Program-made: the position numbers and the translations under genes
Source: Saxidomus purpurata
Taxonomy: Eukaryota; Mollusca; Bivalvia; Venerida; Veneridae
Reading direction: 5' to 3'
Assembly (NCBI GenBank): GCA_022818135.1
Contig: JAFMSR010000005.1
Coordinates: 29,695,100-29,759,099, forward strand
DNA length: 64,000 bases
The notes under the pieces: generated by a model
The model's input: the letters and a program-made list of their open reading frames with translations, nothing else
What the model was told of the DNA's origin: nothing
Database searches by the model: none
Shown: positions 13,401 to 25,400 of the stretch, piece after piece
Numbering within the stretch: position 1 is the first letter of the stretch
How the letters are laid out: every line of letters begins with the position of its first letter

Positions 13401-16400
13401 GTTAAACAGATAACTGTTTACACTTACAAAAGTATTAAAGATATTTGATCAACAGTGTTGGACATTTTCGTATAATTGATCAGTTACTTTCTCGTAAGGG
13501 TGAAAACTTTACAATGGCAAGAAATCTTTATATTTTTATCTACATCAGACAGAGTATGTCTCATTTTAACTATTAATCTGTGATCACTTCGTATTACTGA
13601 TTGGACAGTGTGATCATTTAAAGTGCTTACGAATTATTCAGCGCTGAAACCAAGCATCGGTGTTCTGATCCAAGGAGTTTGAAACTGTTGCAGTTCAACC
13701 ATATGCGTTTGGGAGAAGACAGTGTACGACGACCAACCTATTGATAGTGCAGAGACTAGAGTCACTCTGAGTGTGAAAAATTTAAAGAAATAGGACATTT
13801 TCATTTCTTTATATAGAAATAAGACATTTTCAGCCCAAAAGTTATAAAGTGTCTAGTGGCAGAATCAAGTGTGTCAACAGATTTGTAAGTAAATCAACTT
13901 TTGTTCAGAAATTGAAGTTATCTGGGTTGCTTTTATAAGTAATGACAAAATTTTAAGAATTTTACTGCATAAATCCCAGATTAAGATAACTGCGGTTTCT
14001 GTCACCTATGATTTTTGAAGTATGTAAATATTTGTAAGTGAGAAAGTGAATTTTCACTGCATGTACCCAATTTCACTTAATTCTTGGTGAAGGTAATCTT
14101 ATTTCTGTACTTTCAGTCTTTAATATCTAAACTAATTGGTAGCTAAAGACAATTTAATCTAATTTAATCAAGAGTGCCATTTCATTACCATCTTGAACAA
14201 TTTATGTAAAAAAAAGATAGGTAAACAACTTATTGGCCCAGTTTCAGGACAAGGGTGTTGGAACATTAATTATTGATCATTCATGTCATAGGCATTGTCT
14301 GGCTATAGGTGCATATTGTGATCTTAAATTCTAACACAGGAATTGTGACGCTTGGCTGTTTTGGTCAATTTATTGGCTTGTGTTGATTTTCAGTCCTGTT
14401 CTGTTCAGTCTATGTAGATTTTCAGTACAGTTCTGTTTGATTTGCTAGATTAGTCGGTTTACAGGGATGCTTTGTTTCCAGTGACCTTGATCATGCTATA
14501 AATAGTTCCTGGAATTTCCTTGCATTGAATCACATGACTGGCTGATGACTTTTCGACAGTGACATCATAGACCACTGAGTATTGACATTTCAGAAATCAG
14601 CTTATGGTAGATATAGCAAGTAGAAAGAAAGTTTGCAAACGGTCTCAGGTAGATGTGCATCAAATGTACATACATGTAGTATGTAATATATATAGGATAG
14701 TCATATAATTTCGGATAAGCAATTTAAAAAAAAAAAATATATATATATATTGCTGTGTGTACAGTATATACACATTTTGGTCTAATACTGTCAAGCTTAC
14801 ATGACATACATGTATTGGCGTTGATAATTATAGTGTTGAAAAGTTTCTGGACCAGAATTGAAATACAATTCATCCTTGACCAGAAATTATAAACTTAAAG
14901 AAAATAATTTCAAAGAAATATTGCATTAAATTTGAAGAAATTTATTGCGATTTATAAAATATTAAAAAAAAAAAAAAGGAAGATAGAAATCTTCTTTTTT
15001 TAGTGAAGATAATTTTGCAGTAAAAAGAGCATTTAAGGGTATCATTGAATTTCGCTTAAATTTAGCTCTCTACTCTGATAGTGACTTGGTTAAATTTATT
15101 ACATTAAATTTAACATTGTGGCTTTTGACAGAGAATCGCGTTCGAAGTTGATTGACACGCGTATTTTATTTATTGGGAAATTGAAAGATAAACCTAAGAC
15201 ATAAACAAATGTATGTTAATTGAAGTACATGTGTGTACACAAGACAGATGCCTAGCGTGCTTGGCTGAACAATTGTAGATTGAATTGAATACAAGGTCAG
15301 CTCTTGTTTTCATAGTGATTGAAATATATTGACACCTGAAAGTGAAGAATTGAGTAATTACTGAACTAGATTTTAAAGGAAGTGTAAGGAGGTGTACTAT
15401 GCGCATACTATAAGAGATTAAAGGTGAAAGTTCATTAAAGGGTTGAAGGTCGTTTGAGCACATAGACATTTGACAGTGAAAGAGACACTGAATTGTGCTG
15501 TGCGTTTATAATAATGCACTGATTGAACTTTAAAAAAAGTGATTTAATTGAGAAAGATTTGATTGTTACCTAGTTCGTTGGTTGGGAAATAGGAATCTTT
15601 TTTTTTTTTGATTGAAAGCTGTGAGTTTCAATAGTTGATTGAATTTTTATTTTTTTGGTTGACTGTTCATCGCAATTAAATAGGTGCGAGTTGTATGAGA
15701 GTCAGTGAAAGGAATTGAATGATAAATATACACTGGTCAATAGATAGTGAAGAATAAAAGAGGAGTGAAGAGTTGTGAGAAGAGAAATTGTTTGAAGTGT
15801 GTAAGGAGTGAAGATACATGTAATAAGAGTTGTTAGAATGTGTGAAGCAGTTTCAATAACTGAGATTTTAGTGAACAATTCTGTGAAAATAATTTAGTGA
15901 ATAATTCTGTGAAAAGAATTTAGTGAACAATTCTGTGAAAAGAATTTAGTGAACAATTCTGTGAAAAGAATTTAGTGAAGAAATCTGTTGGAAGGTTTTA
16001 GTGAACAAAAACAATTGAGTACAGATTTAAGTGATTTAATCTGTAAGGAAAAGTAATGACGAAGTAAATAGGTTTGAATTGAAGTGAATTCAACTTAGAA
16101 TTATAGGACAAAGAGGAGATTGCATAATTACAGTACAAAGACTGCTTAATAACTTGTACTTGTGTTTAAGACAGTTGAAAAAGGAATTGTGTAGAAATGA
16201 GTGAAGAGAAGAAGCTTGGAGTAGCTACGGGTGGTGACCCAAAGGTTGTTATATCAGAAGAGGATAAGAAGCTGTTAGCAGCTTTTCATAAATTGAAAAT
16301 TAAAACCAAGATAGAGTCTGCAGAAGACCTTGCAACATTTATGAGTGACTTCGGGAAGGAACCAGAGAAAGAAAAGAAACCTGGAATATTACCACCTTCA

Positions 16401-19400
16401 CCAGCATTTCCCTTTGGAACTTTGCCACCTGCAACATCACCAATACTACTTGTGCCACCTGCAGGAGCACCTACAATTTCAACAAAGCCAGGGGCATTTC
16501 AGTTCCCAAAGTTTTCATACTTTTACGGAGAGGATAACAAAGGAGATGTGTCCTACGAAACATTTAAATTTGAAGTTGAGTCTGTGATCGCAGAACACGT
16601 CTTTCCTGCAGAGCAGGTTCTACTTGGAATAAGACGTGCAGTAAAAGGCAACGCAAGTGATGTGATACGGAGGTTGGGGATAGGTGCAACTGTTAGCGAA
16701 GTCTTACACAAACTAGACAGCACATTTGGAAATGTTGAAACAAGGGAGAGTATTCTTCAGAAATTTTATTCTACTAGACAAAAACCTCAAGAGTCTATTA
16801 CTAATTATGCTCACAGATTGGAAGAAGCTTTTGCACAGGCCGTTACTTTGAAAGGATTGAAGAAAACTGATGAAGAAATATTAAAACAAGTACTTCATCA
16901 AGGTCTTAGACCTGAGTTAAGACACTTGTCAAGCTACAAATGCGATACAGTTCTAGACTATGATAGGTTTAAGATCGAACTCCGAAAAATTGAAGCAGAT
17001 GTTAATTCGGATGTTGAAAAAAAGAAATGCAATGCTGCTGTCAACGTTGAGAAAAAAGAAACATCTGAATTTTCAGAAGTAAAGGATTTGCTGAAAAGTT
17101 TACATCATAGAATAGATCTGTTAGAACAGAAACAAACCACAGATCCCAACCAATACAGAGGATCATACAGAGGGCCAAGACATTACCGAGGTCGTTTCAA
17201 CTCTGATAGAGGTAGAGGCAGAGGGGACTCATACAGAGGAAGTTTCCAAAGACCAACTGGTACCAATACGATGCAACCATTATGTCATAACTGCAATAAA
17301 AGAGGACACATAGCTAGAGAGTGTAGAGCTCCAAGGCTTTGTTTCAATTGCAATCGTGAGGGACATTTTGCTCGGGACTGCCCAAACATGTGAGTGCTCC
17401 CATTGTGGGATCTAATGCGGGCACCGGAAAAACGATCCCAATTTAATTGGAAGTACTAATGAGACTCAAATTGCTATCAATGATATTCCAACAACAGCGT
17501 TATTAGACACCGGAAGCTGTGTCAGTGTCATTACTAAATCTTTCTATGACAACAATCTTTCAGGGATAGATATACAACCTTTACAGGAAATTCTTCATAT
17601 AGAATGTGCTGATGGTGAAAGATTACCATACTTGGGTTTTATTGAGGTGGAACTTAAAATTACAAATGGGTTACCAGATTCCAAGGCTCAGCCATGCTTA
17701 TTTCTGATAACACCTGACACTGAGTATTCTTCAAGGACTCCAGTAATTATAGGCACAAATATCATTCAAGAGATACTTTCAGATTGCAAATCGACTCATG
17801 GTGATCGGTTTCTACAGACAGCAAATCTTCAGACAGCATGGTACTTAACCTTGAGATGCTTGGTCATTAGAGAAAATCTATTAAAGAGAAATAAAAATAG
17901 ATTAGCTATTCTGAGAAGTGCTACCCCAGAGAAAATAATGATAAAACCAAATGAGTCAGTTACAATCAAATGCTATACAGACAAAGAATTGGAATACCAA
18001 CCGACAACTGCCATAATACAAGAAGCAGAAGATGCTAGCTTGCCAGCAGATTTAGATGTTACACCTGGAGTTATTCACTATGAATATGGAAAAAATCAAC
18101 AGGTTTCGGTCAACATTTCAAATTTAACAACAAACACGGTTACTCTCTCACCTAAAGCTATCATTTGTGAGTTACAGCCAGCCACAGTTGATCAAGAGGT
18201 ATTCAACAGAATAGAGGAAAAGGAAATGTATGATACAGTTGTAGAAGAGGTACAAATAGACAATGGAAATCAGTTGACAGATTCACAGAGAAAACAAATC
18301 AAAGATCTCCTACAAAAACATAAAGCCATATTTTCTACTGGTGACACAGATATAGGACAGTGCAGCAAAATAAAACATAGGATTGATCTTTTAGATGATA
18401 CCCCATTTAAGCAAAGACATAGACGCATTCCACCCATGATGATAGACGAAATAAGGAACCATATGGAACAATTGTTAGCTGCTGGCATTATCAGAAAATC
18501 TAGATCCCCTTGGTGCTCAAATGTGGTATTAGTGAAGAAAAAGAATGGAAAGATGCGAATGTGCATTGATTATAGAATGTTGAACAGGAAAAGTGTGAAG
18601 GATTCATATGCACTACCACGCATTGAAGAAATCTTTGATGTTTTAAAAGGAAGCAAATACTTTAGTACAATTGACCAAAAGTCAGGATATCATCAAGTCG
18701 AGATTGAGGAGCTACACAAAGAGAGAACAGCCTTTACCCTTGGACCTTTGGGTTTTTTTGAATTCAACAAAATGCCATTTGGACTTTCTAATTCGCCTGC
18801 AACTTATCAACGTTTAATGGAGGAGTGTTTAGGAGATTTCAATATGAAGATCTGTGTTATTTATTTGGATGATCTAATTATTTTCAGTAAAACCTTTGAA
18901 GAACATTTGATAAATTTGGACCTAGTACTCACAAGATTGAAAGAGTGTAATTTAAAGTTATCTTCAGAAAAATGTTTCTTTATCCAACAGAAAGTTAACT
19001 TCCTTGGACATGTTGTCAGTGAAAGCGGAATAGAGACAGACCCGACAAAAATAGAAAAAGTGAAAAATTGGCCAACACCAAAGAATGCTGATGAGCTTAG
19101 ATCTTTTCTGGCTTTTGCATCTTACTACAGAAGATTTATCAAGGATTTTTCACTCATTACAAGACCTTTGGCAGATCTTCTTCCTCCAACATCATCAAAG
19201 AAAAGCAAAAAAGTACAAAAAACATGGATGTGGACTGATAAGGAGCAAGATATCTTTGAAAACTTGAAAGTAACTCTGTCTTCACCACCTATATTGGCTT
19301 ATGCAGATTTTGACCTCCCTTTTGAACTACATATAGATGCTTCGACAAAAGCTCTTGGTGCAGTTCTCTACCAAGTTCAGGATAATGCCAAACGCGTCAT

Positions 19401-22400
19401 AGCATATGCTAGTCGTTCACTCACAAAATCAGAGAAAAACTATGCAGCATTCAAACTTGAATTTCTAGCTCTAAAGTGGGCAGTCACTGAGAAGTTTGCT
19501 GACTATCTAACACTGAAACACTTTACAGTAGTCACGGATAGCAACCCACTGACCCATATATTAACTTCTGCAAAGTTAGATGCCACAGGGCAAAGGTGGG
19601 CCTCAACACTTGGACAGTTCAACTTTGATATAATGTATAGACCAGGGATAAAAAACTCGGACGCAGACGCAATGTCCAGATACCCTTATACAGAAATCAA
19701 TGAAGATGATAATCAAATGATAAAGCTAGACAATGAAGTAGTAAAAACGATTTGCAGCACTATTACATGTTCACCACTTATTTATTCTCTGCCATGCACA
19801 AATTTTGATATTGTGGAAGCAACAGAGACAGGACAAACAATGGCACAGATAGAATTAAGAGAAATTAGAAGAAGTCAAAGACAGGATGCCCTCATAGAAA
19901 GATGGAGAAGAGCGGTGATAGACAAGAGGCTACCTCATAGGACATTTGACAAAGATGACACAATTATGAGAAGAAACTTTAACACTTTCAGAATGAAACG
20001 AGGTATTTTGTATCGTCATGTAGAAAGGGATAATGTAGATCAACTTGTGATTCCTAACTGTTACAGAGAAGATGTGTTAAAAGGACTGCATGATCATGTT
20101 GGACACCCAGGAAGGGAAAGAACTGTAGCACTTTTACACGAAAGATACTTTTGGCCAAGAATGTCAGTAGATGTGGATAAATGGGTATCAAAGTGTAAAC
20201 GTTGTTTATTGAGAAAATCTAGTACAAACAGCAGAGCTCCTCTTGTGAGCATTACAACAACATATCCACTAGAAATGGTATGCATGGATTATCTTACAAT
20301 TGAACCATCAAAAGGAGGCATCACAAATGTACTAGTCATAACAGACCACTTCACAAAGTTTGCAATGGCAATACCTACAAGAAATCAACTTGCAAAAACA
20401 ACTGCAGAGGCATTTTATAACAACTTTATTGTACATTATGGTATTCCCACAAGTATTCACTCTGATCAAGGAGCAAATTTTCAGTCCGAAATCATGAAAG
20501 AACTTTGTAAACTTACAAACATGAAAAAGTCAAGAACTTCCGTATATCACGCAATGGGTAATGGAATTTGTGAAAGATTCAACCGCAGCCTTTTAGATAT
20601 GTTAGGAACCTTAGAGACTTGGCAAAAGTCTGATTGGAAAAAGTACATGCCATCATTGGTTTATGCTTATAACAGTACTCCGCATGAAACAACTAAAGTC
20701 TCACCATACGAATTAATGTTTGGTCGAAAACCAAAATTGCCAATTGATGCAGTTTTTCAAGAGGCAACAAATGCAACTTTAGAAAAAACAGAGACAGATT
20801 ACTTAATGGAATTGAAAAACCACATTCAAACAACTCAAAGAATTGTTCAAGAACACACAAAGAAAGCTCAGGAGAAACAGAAAAAGTTCTTTGATAAAAA
20901 GGCAAGAGCAGTGACTGTAACAGTTGGCGATAAAGTCCTTGTCAAGATTCTGAAATTTGAAGGGAAACATAAGATATCAGATAAGTTTGAAGAAGATCTT
21001 TACACAGTAGTAGAGCAGCCAATTCAACAAATACCAGTGTTTAAGGTGAAGTCAGAGAAAAGTGGGATAGTAAAGACATTACATAGAAACCATTTGTATC
21101 CGGTTCAAGACCATGATATTACAATGAATGATAGAGATGAACCAATACCTGTCCCTGAATCACTTAGTAAGGATGAAGAAAAAGATGTACAGAAGAAGGA
21201 ACAGAAGCAAAATAGAACAAGTGACGTCACTAGTGATTCTGAAGAGTCAGATGGTGAGGGATATACATATGTAACACATACATATAGTCATGGGGACGCC
21301 CATATTCCTAAAAGTAAGATTAATTTAACTGATGTTGTTTTAGAGAAACAGACAAGTGACATAATTCCAACAGAAGATCATGTGATAAATGTAGTGAATG
21401 AAGAAGCAACTCAGGAGCATGCTACAGGAAATATAGACATTGGCACTGAGAGTGATAATCAAAGTGATCATCACAGAGAAGATATTGTTACAGCAGGGAT
21501 AGATAAAGAAACACCCCAGATAGATCAAGAGATATTGGTTCAGGAAGAAAATGATGCAGCTACTACTGTGATTGAGGAACAACAGGACACTGAGGAAGCA
21601 CATGAGGACAGTGAAGAAACAGATGACGTCAACAAGGTGACAAGACCAAAAGAACTATACTTGCCTAAACCTGCACCCAGAAGGTCTCAAAGGGACAAAA
21701 GACAGCCCAAGTGGTTTGATTCTTATCATATGAAGCAGATGGTTATGGCAAGACCTTTCGATACAAAGCTGAATGCTTTAGAAGTCTTGATGAATTCTGG
21801 AGTTTTAAATGAAGTTGATGTCGAAGTTGCTCATAAACTTTTACAGGCTGTAATGAAATGATTATCATGTATGCATTGTTTTATACTGTTTTTAAATAAA
21901 TTGGATGAAGTGTTTTTACATATGATTTGACTTTGATTTTTGTAATTGCGTGGTCGCAATTTCACTGTGGGAGGGACAAAGTTAAATATGGTATCGGTAT
22001 TCTGTCATCTATCATTTCTAATTTTTTTATGAAGATAGTATCTTCATTTAGTTCGAGCCAAAGATAACTAGTGTGGTGTATTGTTCAAAACTTAGTGTAG
22101 CAGGTAATGGAAAATTGCTTGTATGTTAACAGATTAGTTAAAGAAGTACTGTTTATTGAATGTAGTCAGTACATGTATAAAGCTGACAGTAGATTTTGAT
22201 GTCAGTTTGCTAGTAGAGTAAAATAGAGGATAGTAGGTATGATAACCGACTGTTTAAGACGTTCGACGGAATGTGACACAATGACGGGAGCGTCATTTCT
22301 CATGCGCGGAAGTGTGTAACCAAGGGAGCTAAATCTGGCTTTTGGTTGTTTTGTTGGAAAGATGTTATCTCCCTTTATTTATTTTTGACCAATCGTATGG

Positions 22401-25400
22401 CTTGGAATTTTCCCTCCGTTTTATGTTGTGCATGATTTTTGTGTGTTAACACAACTCAGTCTGGTCTTGAAGAGAGAAGACGTTTGTCTTCAGGTTGATT
22501 TGATAGTTTGTCTTTTAGCAGTTTCTCTTATGGTATGTATTGCTTATATTTGGTTGTTTACAGGACAATAAGTTGTACCTCAAGTGTATGATGAATATAT
22601 TTAGTCGTTTTATAAGTAAATTCCTGACTTTCATGTATTTGGAATTCAAAGCCTTTTTGTGTAAAGTTTGAGATGGTGTATGACATGGCATTTTCTAACC
22701 TCACTATTTATTCTGTCTATGATGCACATTGTTCTATAAAATATGCATTCTTCATAATTTACAGCACCATGTCACAGTATGTTTGGAGAGTTTTGGAGAG
22801 TTTGGAGAGTGGTATTTAATTGACAAGCATTCAGTTCCATAAACTTGGTAAGTCTTGTAGACCATATTATTGTATATGTATTATAACTGTTTTAATATTG
22901 CTCAAACATAATTCTGTTAATTGTTATTTAAGGGTTATTTTAAATGAAGCCACTAGACACACTTTTCAATGTTTGTCTTTAATTGTAAGTAATATTGGAA
23001 ATGTATGTTTATTGCATTGTATGATAATAGACCTCATGAGAATAGTGTTTGAGATATATGCAGAGTGAAACATATATTGAGGTTTCTTTATTATGTTTTT
23101 CAGAGTGCCTGTTAACGTGTTAACGTGTTAACCTGATGTGTGTTAACCTGCTACGTGGTTTACCTGTCGACATACTGTATTTACATATATGACGGTATTA
23201 AATAAAGAACCCTAGATTGTGTGGATTGTGTTTAACATTATAATTTTCACAAAAAAACCACAAAGTTTACATGACCCTTTATTAAAAGAAATAAAAACCT
23301 TTAGTGGAACTCTGGTGCCGGATGAAGAGCTACCATTGCCCTCTTGTTGTTTTTTCCACCACAAGCTCCACTTTCACCTTTTACACGTATATTTTTAGTG
23401 TCTTCAATGACAAGCTTAACATATACATGTACATCCCTAACCATGCACTGTATTTTCTAAATTACATATTTTCGAGATGGCCAAAATACTGAGCAGTTTT
23501 ATGAAAGAGTGCACATTGTGAGCACATTTGTGTATACATGTATCAAAGCGAGTTTTTTTTTTTACATAATATGAGATCGGGGACAATCCAGTTTTGCTAA
23601 ACCAAATAAGAAAATAAAGATAGACAAAATAATAATTAGAATATAATTTATTACCTTATCTGTTGAAACAGGTACAAGCACCTTGGATAAAACATGCCCT
23701 TATTTGTGAAGGAAAGGATGTTTTTGCCTACATATTACCGTCGTTAGTATTAATTTTATAGATATATTCATTAAGGTATATAGATTCTCATACATAAGAA
23801 TGTAGTTAGACTAGTCACTAGTCTGATAAATTTTTTTATTTCTATCTACTATTTTTCATGCACTATTTCCAGTCTATTTTATATGATTTTGCTTTGTATA
23901 CTGGGACAGTTTTATCGGCGCTAGATAGTAGACTGGCTCTAGAACAAAACAGTCAGATATTTTATAGTAAAAAAGATATTTCAGGGCCTGGTGACCAGGC
24001 TAGAATGTAGTCTAATCGATTTGAAAACCGAGCACGTGGTTATAACAACTTCTGTTTTGAAATGTTTCACCTTGCTAGCAGCAAGTGTGTCTTCCGTAGC
24101 TACCAGTGCAGATCGGCCTGTGCATCCATGACATGCTGATAATAATCTGTACTTTTCACTAATCAGTATGTAAATTTATAGTAGGGATACATTAGAATGA
24201 ATACTAGTACTGTCCAAATAAAAAGATCGACAAGTCCATTTTATGGTTTAGTTTTTGTTAAATACATATTATTGGTCAAAGGGAGAAAACCATTATAGGA
24301 TAAGACTGTCGAAAGTAATGACGACCAGTTACACCAAAGGCAATCAAATCATGACTGCATACTTTTATAGTCATTTTGTCTGATTTCGAATTTAAAAAAA
24401 AGGCATATAAAGCGGATACTGTACCCTTAATTAAGATCTTCATTATCACATATTTGGTTATGTCGCATCACTACTTTTAAACAGTTCATATTTTAATAAA
24501 GCTTGTTTTGTAGGCCGTATTTTGCGGTAGGATGGATATTAACTTTTACGGTATTAAGTTTTACAGAGTCAGGTTTGACTCTTGGCGATAACCCTTAGGC
24601 CAAAGTAATAATGCTGCAGATATCAGAATCGGTGCACGTTATTTTAATGCCAAAAAAGCAATTGTTTGCAAATAGATCAAACTGAACTGTACTTTACTTT
24701 ACAGGGCAAATTATGTGGTATTGGGCGGAGTAGAGTACAAGGGTGACTGGAATACTGATGTGAGTGATGCCGACAAGAAAAAGATATGGGAAAACTGTAC
24801 GAAATATGTACCTAGTCTTACGGTGAGTTATCAGGTTTTGTGTCCTCGTAAAATACTATTTTGTTTGTGCTTGTCTCGTCTTCTTGATTTTCTAAATAGT
24901 ACATTAAAATGATATTGTATCTCAGCGGAAATTATGTGGGTAATTTGGAAAACTAACTGCGTCATTTCACTTAAAGATATCAGCAGTTGGTAGATAGTCA
25001 ATTAAGTTCCGTGTTATTTTAAAGAAAACTTGAATGTAACAATTTCTAGCAATGATTTAGCAAACATCTTGCTCTGCTTGAAGGGTAGGAGTATATATGC
25101 GTTGCTATACTCATGGATATATACATAAAGTATATATATATAGAGAGAGAATCTATACTCAAAGTGTTTGCCATAATATCAAGCATAAGTGATATTGTGT
25201 TTAGATGCTGGAAAATAGGCAGGTAGGTGGAAAAACGTTAATTTTTCAAAATTGTTGTATTTAGAAATAATAAGGCATTATTCTTTCTCTGTATAACAAG
25301 TGTCCAATTTTGCTTTTCACTACCAGAGGCAAAATATATGGTAGGAATAGTTAGGCTCGCGCTATTAACTTAAAGCGTATAAAAGCATTATGTTACAGGA

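Larger units (their letters stand above)
12408..23271 (+). mobile_element. complete Ty3/gypsy LTR retrotransposon
   Basis: The element is 10,864 bp, with two 957-bp LTRs that start TGTAACC and end GTTTACA, flanked by the 4-bp duplication TGAC (12404-12407 and 23272-23275). Inside, in order, are a primer-binding site, a 2.8-kb leader, gag, and pol with protease, reverse transcriptase, RNase H and integrase. The order RT-RH-IN marks Ty3/gypsy (Metaviridae). No env frame lies between pol and the 3' LTR. The LTRs are the same length and I saw no difference over the parts I read, so the insertion is very young. It sits in the sense orientation in intron 7 of the D-aspartate oxidase gene. Confidence 0.95.

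Noticed and set aside
21862..22314. Envelope gene for the gypsy element
   Set aside because: The spacer has no open frame of any length, so the element is not retrovirus-like in that sense.
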